A DNA stretch of 32,682 nucleotides from Candidatus Zambryskiibacteriota bacterium. GTDB taxonomy: Bacteria > Patescibacteriota > Minisyncoccia > Phycocordibacterales > DATGWK01. The notes under the pieces are model-generated. The model was not told the DNA's origin, made no database searches, and was given only the letters and a program-made list of their open reading frames with translations. The stretch lies in contig JAHFLV010000007.1 in NCBI GenBank assembly GCA_023264565.1, forward strand, positions 1 through 32,682. The letters run 5' to 3'. This document shows, piece after piece, positions 7,990 to 16,703 of this stretch; positions within the stretch are counted from its first letter, which is position 1; each line of letters starts with the position of its first letter. The translations under genes were made by a program, and so were the position numbers.

Positions 7990-9072
7990 ATGCCAATCGA
8001 TATCGTCAAAGTATTTCTACCATCTGTTATTGCCTTTGTTATCGGAATCGCTATTACTCCAGCAATCACACATTACCTCTACACTTACAAACTGTGGAAA
8101 AAACAGAGCGTTCAAAAAACTATCGATGGTCGTGAAGCGACAATCTCTGCATCACTTCACAACGACGAAGTAAAAAAAATCCCTCGCATGGGCGGCTTAG
8201 TAGTTTGGATTTCAGTTACGATTACCGCGCTTCTTTTTTGGATTATTGCATTCATTACCAAAACAGATTTTTTTGGAAAATTAGATTTCATTAGTCGAAG
8301 TCAAACATGGTTGCCATTCGCAACACTTATTTTCGGCGGAGTCGTTGGTTTTGTTGATGACTTTTTGGGTACACAAGGCGGCGCAGGAAAGGGTGGATAC
8401 ATTGGCGGCGGATTGTCACTTAAAAAGCGTCTTTTGCTTGTCGGTCTCATGGGTCTACTCTGTGCGTCATGGTTTTATTTCAAACTCGACATTCATTCGA
8501 TTGGTTTACCATTTGTAGGTGATCTTAATATCGGCCTTTTGTTTATTCCACTGTTTATTTTGGTTGTTATCGGTATTTACTCTGGTGGCGTGATCGACGG
8601 TATCGACGGACTTTCAGGAGGTATTTTGGCTTCAATTTTCGGCGCATATGCCGGTATCGCTTTTTATCAGCAACAAATTGATCTCGCAGCTTTCTGTGCA
8701 GTGATTGTGGGAGGTATTTTGGCCTTTCTTTGGTTTAACATTCCACCGGCACGATTTTTCATGTCAGAAACCGGCATGATGGGACTTACGATTACTTTGG
8801 CAGTCATTGCTTTTATGACCGATTCACTCGGTGAGGGCTACGGACTTTTGGTTTTACCAATCATCGCACTTCCACTCGTTCTCACCACGCTTTCAAATAT
8901 TATTCAGGTGCTGTCAAAAAAATTCAGGAATGGAAAAAAGGTTTTCAAAGTAGCGCCGCTTCACCATCATTTCCAAGCAATCGGCTGGCCTTCATATAAA
9001 GTGACAATGCGTTACTGGGTTGTTGGAATCGTGTGTGCTATCACCGGAATGATTTTGGCTCTTATTGGCTAA
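7990..9072 (+). CDS. mraY: MraY, phospho-N-acetylmuramoyl-pentapeptide transferase
   Basis: MraY transfers phospho-MurNAc-pentapeptide from UDP to undecaprenyl phosphate, making lipid I at the inner face of the membrane. The 360-residue polytopic protein carries KKIPRMGGLVV after the first membrane segment, the Asp pair in VGFVDDFLGTQ, GVIDGIDGLSGG, and the MraY-specific triple-His loop APLHHHFQAIGW near the C-terminus. This last motif separates it from WecA-type relatives. About ten hydrophobic segments are visible. It is followed by ftsW rather than the murD found next to it in many dcw clusters. Confidence 0.97.
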   Translation: MPIDIVKVFLPSVIAFVIGIAITPAITHYLYTYKLWKKQSVQKTIDGREATISASLHNDEVKKIPRMGGLVVWISVTITALLFWIIAFITKTDFFGKLDFISRSQTWLPFATLIFGGVVGFVDDFLGTQGGAGKGGYIGGGLSLKKRLLLVGLMGLLCASWFYFKLDIHSIGLPFVGDLNIGLLFIPLFILVVIGIYSGGVIDGIDGLSGGILASIFGAYAGIAFYQQQIDLAAFCAVIVGGILAFLWFNIPPARFFMSETGMMGLTITLAVIAFMTDSLGEGYGLLVLPIIALPLVLTTLSNIIQVLSKKFRNGKKVFKVAPLHHHFQAIGWPSYKVTMRYWVVGIVCAITGMILALIG

Positions 9073-9132
9073 TATTTCTGACTAGAAAGTTCGGGCACGA
9101 AGGGGTGAAGGGGGCGTTCGCAGTTTAAAACA

Positions 9133-10251
9133 ATGAAAAATAAAAACAAAGTCGATAAATGGTTTTTGATCGCCATTATAACCATGGCAGCCGGCGGTTT
9201 TTTCATTTTCATGTCTGCGTCTCTCGGTCTTTTGGCACGCGAGGGCGCACGATTTTCAAACGTGGCGTTTTCTCAAGCCTTTCTCGGTTTGTTTTTAGGA
9301 AGCATTGCGTGTTTCTTCACATCAAGAATCAATTACCGTTTCTGGCGTCAATATTCCTTTTATTTTTTCCTTGCGTCACTTATTTTAACTCTTGCTGTTT
9401 TTATTCCAGGGTTAGGACTAGACCACGGCGGCGCAAGACGTTGGATCGTTATTGGATCTTTCTCCATTCAAACCTCAGAATTTCTTAAGATCGGCTTTAT
9501 TATGTATCTGGCAGCATGGCTTTCTGGGGTTAAAAAACAGGTCATAACCATGCGATATGGTTTCCTGCCATTCGTTATTTTGACCGGCGTTGTTGGAATA
9601 GTGCTTTTGGTTCAACCAGACACTGACACTTTTGGAATATTGGCGCTCACAGCTTTGGCTATGTATGCGGTGAGTGGTGGTCGATGGCGGCACATTGGTT
9701 TGGTGCTTTTGGTTGGTATCTTGAGTTTTGCCGCGATCGCATATTCTCGTCCATATGTCATGGATCGAGTGATGACTTTTATTCATCCAGCAAATGACCA
9801 GCAGGGTTCAAGCTATCAACTCAACCAGTCACTCATTGCTATTGGCTCAGGTAAAATTTTTGGTAGGGGATTTGGTCAGAGCGTCCAGAAGTTTAGCTTC
9901 CTACCAGAACCAATCGGTGACTCGATTTTTGCAGTCATGGCCGAGGAGTGGGGTTTTGTTGGAAGCATCGTACTGATTTTCGTCTATCTTTTCTTTACCT
10001 TCAGAGGTATGCGAATCGCCATGAATTCCCCTGACACCTTCGGTGGACTGCTCGCATTTGGAATTGTTATACTGATCACAGCCCAGTCTTTTTGGAATAT
10101 TGGCGCAATGCTTGGAGTATTGCCACTTTCCGGAATCCCATTACTTTTCGTAAGTCATGGTGGAACGGCGCTTTTCATTACGTTAGCCGAAGTTGGTATC
10201 GTTTTGAATATTTCACGTTTTCAGAAAAAGGAACGATTGGAGCGCGCATAA
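9133..10251 (+). CDS. ftsW: FtsW/RodA/SpoVE (SEDS) glycosyltransferase, probably FtsW
   Basis: SEDS proteins polymerise lipid II into glycan strands together with a class B penicillin-binding protein. This 372-residue protein has about ten membrane segments and the SEDS signatures GGARRWIVIGSFSIQTSEFLKIGFI, VQPDTDTFGILALTALAMY (carrying the conserved catalytic-type Asp), SYQLNQSLIAIGSGKIFGRGFGQSVQKFSFLPEPIGDSIFAVMAEEWGF in short consecutive blocks, and the late GVLPLSGIPLLFVSHGGT. The call of FtsW rather than RodA rests on its place between mraY and murG. The 60-bp gap from mraY holds no clear promoter or terminator. Confidence 0.93.
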   Translation: MKNKNKVDKWFLIAIITMAAGGFFIFMSASLGLLAREGARFSNVAFSQAFLGLFLGSIACFFTSRINYRFWRQYSFYFFLASLILTLAVFIPGLGLDHGGARRWIVIGSFSIQTSEFLKIGFIMYLAAWLSGVKKQVITMRYGFLPFVILTGVVGIVLLVQPDTDTFGILALTALAMYAVSGGRWRHIGLVLLVGILSFAAIAYSRPYVMDRVMTFIHPANDQQGSSYQLNQSLIAIGSGKIFGRGFGQSVQKFSFLPEPIGDSIFAVMAEEWGFVGSIVLIFVYLFFTFRGMRIAMNSPDTFGGLLAFGIVILITAQSFWNIGAMLGVLPLSGIPLLFVSHGGTALFITLAEVGIVLNISRFQKKERLERA

Positions 10252-10272
10252 CATTTTGAATAACACACATAT

Positions 10273-11400
10273 ATGAAGATTCTTTTTACTGGCGGTGGTT
10301 CAGGCGGACATTTTTATCCGATTCTTTCGGTTGCTGAAGCTGTCCAAAAACTATCCAAAGAATATCGCTTGATCCAGCCGACGTTGTACTACATGTCGGA
10401 CACTCCATACAACGAAGCACTCCTTTTTGATAACGACATTATTTTTAAGAAAAATTCTGCGGGAAAACGCCGCATTTATTCTTCTGGCAAAAATCTTTTT
10501 GATTTCTTTAAAACAGGGTGGGGAGTCTTGACTGCTCTTATGACGGTTTTTTCTATTTATCCAGACGTGGTGTTTAGCAAGGGTGGCTATGCTGCTTTTC
10601 CAGTGTTGGTTGCCGCGCGGCTTTTCCGAATCCCCGTGGTCATTCATGAATCCGACACTGTTCCAGGCAGAGTAAACAAATTCGCAGGAAAATTTGCCAA
10701 ACGAATTGCAGTTTCATATGAAGAAGCTGCAAAGTTTTTCCCAAAAGATAAAGTTGCAATCACCGGCAACCCTGTTCGAGAAGAAATTACACATCCAATG
10801 AAAGAAGGTGCACATGAATTTCTTAAATTAAACGATGAGACACCGGTCATTTTGGTTTTGGGTGGCTCACTTGGTGCGCAGCTTGTAAATGACACCGTTA
10901 TCGACACCTTGCCGCAGCTTATTGAAAAATACCAAGTCATTCATCAGACTGGTAAAAACAATTACGCGGATATCGTGGCTCGGTCCGAAGCTATTTTGTA
11001 CAGCGAACAATTCAGAGCGCGATACAAAGCCTTCGATTATTTAAATGAAATGGCCCTTCGAATGGCGGCCGGTGTTGCAGACGTAGTGATTTCTCGTGCA
11101 GGTTCAGCAATTTTTGAAATCGCTTCCTGGGGCATTCCTTCTATACTCATTCCAATTACCGAGTCTCACGGAGACCACCAGCGAAAGAATGCCTACGCCT
11201 ACGCACGAAGCAAAGCAGCGGTGGTGCTCGAAGAATCAAACGTCACCCCACATATCTTAATGTCAGAGATCGACCGAATTATGAATAACCCAGAATTGAA
11301 GGAGTCGATGTCCAAGGCCGCAAAAGTTTTTTTCAAACCAGACGCGGCTCGAGGCATTGCCAAAGAAATTCTCTCAATCGCTCTCAAGCACGAAGTATAA
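10273..11400 (+). CDS. murG: MurG, lipid II-forming N-acetylglucosamine transferase
   Basis: MurG adds GlcNAc from UDP-GlcNAc to lipid I, giving lipid II, on the inner membrane face. The 375-residue protein is a GT-B enzyme: the GGGSGGH loop is at residues 7-13, SKGGYAAFPVLVAARLFRIPVVIHESD is the lipid-facing region, and the C-terminal nucleotide-sugar part has VLGGSLGAQLVNDTV, VISRAGSAIFEIASWGIPSILIP and HGDHQRKNA. Length is close to the usual 350-360. It lies 21 nt after ftsW and 42 nt before gltX. Confidence 0.97.
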   Translation: MKILFTGGGSGGHFYPILSVAEAVQKLSKEYRLIQPTLYYMSDTPYNEALLFDNDIIFKKNSAGKRRIYSSGKNLFDFFKTGWGVLTALMTVFSIYPDVVFSKGGYAAFPVLVAARLFRIPVVIHESDTVPGRVNKFAGKFAKRIAVSYEEAAKFFPKDKVAITGNPVREEITHPMKEGAHEFLKLNDETPVILVLGGSLGAQLVNDTVIDTLPQLIEKYQVIHQTGKNNYADIVARSEAILYSEQFRARYKAFDYLNEMALRMAAGVADVVISRAGSAIFEIASWGIPSILIPITESHGDHQRKNAYAYARSKAAVVLEESNVTPHILMSEIDRIMNNPELKESMSKAAKVFFKPDAARGIAKEILSIALKHEV

Positions 11401-11442
11401 AATCTGAAAATTCCGAAGTAAATAAATTTTCAAATAAAGAAT

Positions 11443-12852
11443 ATGAATAAATCAGAAAACCACAAACCAATAGTTACACGCTTTGCGCCGAGCCCAACAG
11501 GTAATTTGCATATCGGCGGATTTAGAACCGCGCTTTTTAATTATCTCTATGCCAAACATTTTGGTGGCAAAGTTGTGCTTCGAATCGAAGACACCGACCG
11601 TGAACGTTCAAAACCTGAATACGAGAAAAATATTCACGAAGGCCTCGAATGGCTTGGTTTGAAATTCGACGAAACATACAAGCAATCTGAAAGAAGTGCC
11701 ATTTATTCTCAGTATGTTTCAAAACTCATCGCCGAGGACAAAGCCTATGTTTCCAAAGAAGAAATTACTGCAGAAGATATTGCTGAAGCCGCCGACCCAA
11801 AAGCTAAGGGCGCTAAAAAGCGCAGTGAGGTCATTCGTTTTCGTAACCCAAACAAAGTAATTAATTTCTACGACATTATTCGTGGCGAAATTAGCGTCGA
11901 CACTACCGAGCTCGGTGACTTTGTCATCGCAAAGGGAATCGACGAGCCACTCTACAACTTTGCAGTTGTTGTCGATGAGTTTGAAATGGGAATTACTCAC
12001 GTTATTCGTGGCGACGACCATATTGCCAATACCCCTCGCCAGATCCTCATCGGCGCAGCGCTCGGAGCACATATGCCAATCTACGCCCATTTGCCGCTTA
12101 TTTTGGCGCCAGACAAAAGTAAACTTTCAAAACGAAAAGGTGCGCGATCACTTACTGAATACCGCGACGATGGCTACCTTCCAGAAGCTTTGACCAACTT
12201 TATGGCCATGCTTGGTTGGAATCCTGGCACTGAAGAAGAATTTTTCAGCCGAGATGAGCTTATTAAAAGGTTCGATGTTGCGCAGGTCCAAAAAGCCGGT
12301 GCCGTGTATAACGAAGAAAAACTTCGTTGGGTCAATCGCGAATATCTCAAAAGAAAACCGCATGTAGAAATTGCCACTGCCGCACGACCGTTTTTTGAAA
12401 GGTCAGCTGAATTCCAAAAGAATGGCTGGAGTATTTCTGATGGGCACATGATGAAACTTGTTCCAGTACTTCTTGATCGCATCAATGTATATACCGATAT
12501 CACAAAAATGGTTGATGATCATGAATTCGACTATCTGTTTGGTCAGCCAGAGTACGATCCAAAAGACATGATTTGGCGTGACGAAACCGGTCCAGAAAGA
12601 ACTAAAGAATTTTTTGAAAAAGTACTTGAGATTCTTGAAGCAGCACCAGAAGAAAGTTTTAAAGATTCCGAAAGCGTTAAGTCGCTTATTTGGGCATATG
12701 CTACTGACATGGGTCGCGGTGCGGTCTTGTGGCCAATTCGTTTTGCTCTTACTGGTAAGATGAAGTCTCCTGATCCGTTTACTCTGTTGACTATCCTCGG
12801 CAAGAAAGAGGGAATTAAAAGACTCAAACACGCTCACAAACTGCTCGCCTAA
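11443..12852 (+). CDS. gltX: Glutamyl-tRNA synthetase
   Basis: Class I synthetase charging tRNA-Glu, and possibly tRNA-Gln if the organism uses the GatCAB route. The 469-residue protein has FAPSPTGNLHIGGFRTALFN with the HIGH-type motif at 23-26, RIEDTDRERSKPEYEKNIHEGLEWLGL, VIRGDDHIANTPRQ, and the KMSKS-type KLSKR at 227-231. A C-terminal anticodon-binding helical region follows. Whether it is discriminating cannot be told by eye. The cognate tRNA-Glu lies at the far right of this window. The M23 gene follows after 18 nt. Confidence 0.97.
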   Translation: MNKSENHKPIVTRFAPSPTGNLHIGGFRTALFNYLYAKHFGGKVVLRIEDTDRERSKPEYEKNIHEGLEWLGLKFDETYKQSERSAIYSQYVSKLIAEDKAYVSKEEITAEDIAEAADPKAKGAKKRSEVIRFRNPNKVINFYDIIRGEISVDTTELGDFVIAKGIDEPLYNFAVVVDEFEMGITHVIRGDDHIANTPRQILIGAALGAHMPIYAHLPLILAPDKSKLSKRKGARSLTEYRDDGYLPEALTNFMAMLGWNPGTEEEFFSRDELIKRFDVAQVQKAGAVYNEEKLRWVNREYLKRKPHVEIATAARPFFERSAEFQKNGWSISDGHMMKLVPVLLDRINVYTDITKMVDDHEFDYLFGQPEYDPKDMIWRDETGPERTKEFFEKVLEILEAAPEESFKDSESVKSLIWAYATDMGRGAVLWPIRFALTGKMKSPDPFTLLTILGKKEGIKRLKHAHKLLA

Positions 12853-12870
12853 ATTCTCACAACCCAAACG

Positions 12871-14205
12871 ATGCATTTGCCCTTTAAAAAACTTTCACAC
12901 ATTCTTGTTACTCTTTCACTCCTGGCTAACCTGGTGAATGTTGCGCCATTTGTGTTTCCGTTGTCACCCACAGTAGCTCACGCTGCAGATGACACAACCA
13001 TCGATACCATAAAGAAAAACATCGATACAAAAAATGCGCAGATCGAGGCTCTCAATCAAGAAATTAACGAGCTCAACAACCAAATTCAAAGCACCACTAA
13101 GCAAGCACAAACCTTAAAAAGCGCCATCAGTACACTCGACGCATCAAGAACCAAACTCTCAAAAGACATTCAGGTGACTCAGACCAAAGTTGGTACGGCC
13201 AATCTCACTATCGAACAACTGGGTTTGGAAATGGACGACAAAGCTCGAAGAATTGCCCGAAATAAAGTTGTTCTCGCAGATACGATTCGAAATATAAACC
13301 AAGCCGAAGAATCTTCACTTGTTGAAACAGTTTTGGCATATAAAAATGTTACTGAACTTTGGAATGAAATCGAATCTTTGAATCGTTTTCAAATTGGCCT
13401 TCAAGAAAACACAGCAACCGTCGAAGATTTGAAAGAGCAGCTTGCTCAAAAACAAGCAGAAAATGTGGCACAAAGGAAAAAACTTCTTGATTTGCAAAAT
13501 CAGCTTGTTGATCAGAAAAAGATTGTAGAAACCAACAAAACCGACAAATCAAAATTACTGACAAGCACCCAAAGCCAGGAGGCTGCGTACCAAAAACAAT
13601 TGGCACTTAAAAAACAGCAGGCCGAAGCCTTTCTCCAAGAATTGAATGCATATGAAAGCCAACTTAAATTCATCATTGATCCAACGAGTTATCCAAGTTC
13701 TGGAAAAGGAATTTTGCATTGGCCACTGCAAAGTGTGTACGTGACCCAATACTTTGGTGACACCGAATTTGCCAAAACTACCAATGCGTATAACGGCAAA
13801 GGTCACAATGGTGTCGACTTCAGAGCATCTGCAGGAACGAACGTTCTCGCAGCGCTCGATGGCACCGTTGAGGGCATTGGAAACACCGACGCCGTGCCCG
13901 GCTGCTATTCATATGGTAAATGGGTGCTTATCCGCCATGATAACGGCCTATCGACCTTATACGCCCATTTAAGCCTTCAAAAAGTGGTGGCAGGACAGAG
14001 AGTCAAAACTGGGGAAGTGATTGGCTACAGCGGCTACACAGGCTATGTGGTTCCAGCAGGTCCATCTGGTGCCCACCTTCATTTTGGCGTATATGCCACC
14101 CAAGGTGTTAAGATAGTGCAGTACACTAACAGTATTAACTGTAAAAATGCTTTTATTCCTGTCGCCGACCTCAAGGCCTACCTCAATCCATTAACATATT
14201 TGTAA
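12871..14205 (+). CDS. Secreted M23 peptidase with coiled-coil N-terminus (EnvC/NlpD-like)
   Basis: Likely peptidoglycan endopeptidase, or an activator of amidases, acting outside the membrane at division. The 444-residue protein has a signal peptide (about 1-38, hydrophobic core then AHA-AD) and a long coiled coil (about 42-260) with heptad patterns and many Gln/Lys. A LytM/M23 domain follows, with metal ligands His312 and Asp316 (GHNGVDFRA) and His402/His404 (GAHLHFG), plus YAHLS. All the zinc ligands are present, so unlike EnvC it may be catalytically active. It ends the wall-synthesis run. Confidence 0.93.
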   Translation: MHLPFKKLSHILVTLSLLANLVNVAPFVFPLSPTVAHAADDTTIDTIKKNIDTKNAQIEALNQEINELNNQIQSTTKQAQTLKSAISTLDASRTKLSKDIQVTQTKVGTANLTIEQLGLEMDDKARRIARNKVVLADTIRNINQAEESSLVETVLAYKNVTELWNEIESLNRFQIGLQENTATVEDLKEQLAQKQAENVAQRKKLLDLQNQLVDQKKIVETNKTDKSKLLTSTQSQEAAYQKQLALKKQQAEAFLQELNAYESQLKFIIDPTSYPSSGKGILHWPLQSVYVTQYFGDTEFAKTTNAYNGKGHNGVDFRASAGTNVLAALDGTVEGIGNTDAVPGCYSYGKWVLIRHDNGLSTLYAHLSLQKVVAGQRVKTGEVIGYSGYTGYVVPAGPSGAHLHFGVYATQGVKIVQYTNSINCKNAFIPVADLKAYLNPLTYL

Positions 14206-14222
14206 TTTGAAAGATATCGAGA

Positions 14223-14468
14223 ATGCATATGAAAAACCGAAGGTTTAATCAGGGATTTATCGGAACTATTGTCATCATTCTGGTAGCAATCGTTCTTCTT
14301 AAATTCTGGTTCCATTTTGATATTTTTACTTGGTTCCAAAAACCTGAAGTAAAAGAATTTTTCGGAAAAATTTGGTCCGTCATAACAATGATTTGGAACA
14401 AATATCTGAAAGAAACGTTCCAGCAACTTCTTAAATTCATCAATGAAGTTATTATCAAGCATTTCTGA
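14223..14468 (+). CDS. Small single-span membrane protein of unknown function
   Basis: An 81-residue ORF (79 if the second ATG at 14229 is used). It has a basic N-terminus (MKNRRFNQG), one strong transmembrane helix (GTIVIILVAIVLLKFWF) and an amphipathic, aromatic and Lys-rich tail (WFQKPEVKEFFGKIWSVITM). It lies on the same strand between the M23 peptidase and GH1 genes with short gaps. Short proteins of this build are common in CPR genomes; no function can be assigned. The antisense ORFs at 14178 and 14249 are shadows. Confidence 0.7.
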   Translation: MHMKNRRFNQGFIGTIVIILVAIVLLKFWFHFDIFTWFQKPEVKEFFGKIWSVITMIWNKYLKETFQQLLKFINEVIIKHF

Positions 14469-14482
14469 TTACCGATACTGCC

Positions 14483-14593
14483 ATGAAAATTTTCAAAGTA
14501 CTGCTCTTTTTCTTGCTCCTCCCAATCTACGGCACCATGACCGTTGTGATGCATTTTAGCTACGAATGGTGGCAGGATTTGCTCGATAAATAA
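14483..14593 (+). CDS. 36-residue hydrophobic peptide
   Basis: Too short for the ORF track. ATG at 14483 to TAA at 14591-14593 encodes MKIFKVLLFFLLLPIYGTMT and a short tail with EWWQDLLDK. A Lys-flanked hydrophobic helix followed by an aromatic acidic tail fits a single-span membrane peptide. It sits 14 nt after the previous small membrane gene and 12 nt before the GH1 gene, so the two small proteins may be co-expressed. No strong Shine-Dalgarno is visible. Unknown function. Confidence 0.5.
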   Translation: MKIFKVLLFFLLLPIYGTMTVVMHFSYEWWQDLLDK

Positions 14594-14605
14594 AATAAAA
14601 AAAAC

Positions 14606-15772
14606 ATGAAGCACATACTTAATTTTCCTGAAAAGTTTCTCTGGGGCGCATCCACTGCTTCATTCCAAGTTGAAGGCGGTATCGAAAATTGCGATTGGGC
14701 GGAAGCTGCCCGAGAGGGAAGGGTACCGGTTTGTGGTGCGGCTTGTGACCATTACAATCGCTACGAGTCTGATTTTGATATTGCCCAAAAGCTCGGTCAC
14801 AACTGTCACAAAATTTCTATTGAATGGGCGAGAATCGAACCAGAAGAAGGGAAGTTCGACATGGAAGCTGTCACCCATTACAAAAATGTCTTAAATGCAT
14901 TGCGCGCTCGCGGTCTTGAACCATTTGTAAATATTTGGCACTTCACCTTGCCGCTGTGGTTTTCACACGATGGCGGTTTTTTAAATAAAAAATCTGCTGC
15001 ACGATTTGGTCGATACTCAGAATTTGTAGCCAAAGAAATTTTGAATGATGTGAAATATGTGGTTCCTATTAACGAGCCAGAAGTGTGGGTTACCAATGGC
15101 TACCTTCGAGGAAACTGGCCACCATTTAAAAAGAATCCGTGGAAACTTTTAATTGCCCTCAGAAATTTAATCAAAGCACACAAGGCCTCTTATTATGCGG
15201 TTAAAAAATATCACCCTGACGCGCTTGTGGGTCCTTCCAAAGACAATATCTATTTTAAGGCAACAAATGTTAATCCGATAAACCAACTTTTGGCTGCATT
15301 TATGGGCTGGTGGTGGAATCGATATTTTTTGAATCAAACTAAAAAAGAAACTGACTTCATTGGTCTCAATTATTATTTTTATTCTCCCTTTGGTCCGAAA
15401 GAAGAGCTGCCAAAAACCGACATGGGCTGGGGTATTTATCCAGAAGGCATCTATCATGTCCTCTTAGAACTCGGGCGATATCACAAACCTGTGTATATAA
15501 TGGAGAATGGGCTTGCCGATGCAACCGATTCCAAACGCAAAGATTTTATTTTGGATCATTTGTTTCAGGTGTATCGAGCAATCCAAGACAATGTTGATGT
15601 CAAAGGATATTTGCATTGGTCACTTTTAGATAATTACGAATGGGTTTTTGGTTTTGAAAGAAGGTTTGGTTTGGTCGAAATTGATTTCGTAACTCAAGAA
15701 AGAAAGATCAGGCCCTCAGCGTTCGTTTATAAACATGTATGCGAAACTAACACTATCGAAAAAGAATTATGA
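14606..15772 (+). CDS. Glycoside hydrolase family 1 (beta-glucosidase/galactosidase type)
   Basis: Retaining beta-glycosidase. The 388-residue protein begins with the family signature NFPEKFLWGASTASFQVEGG and has SIEWARIEPEEGKF. The acid/base Glu157 lies in PINEPEVW, and the nucleophile Glu300 in YIMENGLAD. LHWSLLDNYEWVFGFERRFGLVEID is the GH1 aglycone-site region. At 388 residues it is shorter than the roughly 450 usual for bacterial GH1 enzymes. No signal peptide is seen, so it probably acts in the cytoplasm. Its stop overlaps the start of the next gene by 4 nt (ATGA), showing coupling with a permease. The exact substrate cannot be read. Confidence 0.93.
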   Translation: MKHILNFPEKFLWGASTASFQVEGGIENCDWAEAAREGRVPVCGAACDHYNRYESDFDIAQKLGHNCHKISIEWARIEPEEGKFDMEAVTHYKNVLNALRARGLEPFVNIWHFTLPLWFSHDGGFLNKKSAARFGRYSEFVAKEILNDVKYVVPINEPEVWVTNGYLRGNWPPFKKNPWKLLIALRNLIKAHKASYYAVKKYHPDALVGPSKDNIYFKATNVNPINQLLAAFMGWWWNRYFLNQTKKETDFIGLNYYFYSPFGPKEELPKTDMGWGIYPEGIYHVLLELGRYHKPVYIMENGLADATDSKRKDFILDHLFQVYRAIQDNVDVKGYLHWSLLDNYEWVFGFERRFGLVEIDFVTQERKIRPSAFVYKHVCETNTIEKEL

Positions 15773-16692
15773 GTACTTGGTTATTATTTGTGGTCATTGG
15801 ACAGTTCCTTTTCTCGGTAGTCGTTTTGGTTGACCGGTTTATTGTCACCAAAGGAGTTGTTTCAAAACCCGTCGTCTACACCTTTTATGTAAGCTTTTTG
15901 TCTATTTTTGCGATTGTAGCTTTGCCATTTGGTGTAACAATCCCGACTCCAGCAGCGCTTCTCATTTCTATAATCGCCGCAATGAGCTACGCCATTTCAA
16001 TTTTGTTTTTGTATCAATCACTCCGCGGCGCAAATGCTTCAGAGGTTGTGCCCGTTGTCGGTGGGGTATCGGCAATTTCTGCTTTTATTGCGAGCTCGTT
16101 CCTTCTTAATGAACAACTTCCAGGACATTTCCTTCTCGGTTTCACAATTTTGGTTGCGGGCATGCTTTTGATCTCTCATTTTAAATTCACTGCGCGATCG
16201 CTTTTGTTTTTGTCAGGCTCTGGTGTTTTCTTTGGGCTTTCGACTGTCGTCACCAAACTCCTCCTTCAAAACGAAACCTTCATAAACGGCTTTTTCTGGT
16301 CACGAATGGCCAATGTCGTTGTTGCTCTTTGTTTTCTTCTTATCCCAAGCGTTTTCAAATCAATTCGCGAAGATTTTTTGCATTCTAGAAAAGAAAAACA
16401 TCATACACATCCAACCACAGGTCATAAGACAAATAAAATTGTTTTGATAGTGGGGAATAAGATTTTGGCTGCAATGGGCTTTATTTGTACGCTTATTGCT
16501 CTCAAATCCGGCAACACCACAATCGTGAACGCCCTCAGTGCTACTCAATACATCTTCCTTCTTATTTTTGCTATTTTCTTTGGCCGATTGATGCCCGAGT
16601 ACTTTGAAGAAACCGTTCACAAACACGAATTCCTTCACAAAACCCTTGCAACCGGTCTTATTGTTATCGGCTTTATAATTTTGTTCATCTAG
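15769..16692 (+). CDS. EamA/DMT-family permease
   Basis: A 307-residue protein with about ten hydrophobic helices in two EamA-like halves (first from residue 4, second from about 145), the usual drug/metabolite transporter build. The loop between helices 6 and 7 is unusually His-rich (SRKEKHHTHPTTGHK). Translation is coupled to the GH1 gene by a 4-nt overlap, and a second glycosidase-like gene follows after 11 nt. A role in moving a sugar or glycoside is therefore attractive, but this is inference from context; DMT proteins carry many substrates. Confidence 0.85.
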   Translation: MSTWLLFVVIGQFLFSVVVLVDRFIVTKGVVSKPVVYTFYVSFLSIFAIVALPFGVTIPTPAALLISIIAAMSYAISILFLYQSLRGANASEVVPVVGGVSAISAFIASSFLLNEQLPGHFLLGFTILVAGMLLISHFKFTARSLLFLSGSGVFFGLSTVVTKLLLQNETFINGFFWSRMANVVVALCFLLIPSVFKSIREDFLHSRKEKHHTHPTTGHKTNKIVLIVGNKILAAMGFICTLIALKSGNTTIVNALSATQYIFLLIFAIFFGRLMPEYFEETVHKHEFLHKTLATGLIVIGFIILFI

Positions 16693-16703
16693 TACATTCC
16701 TAC

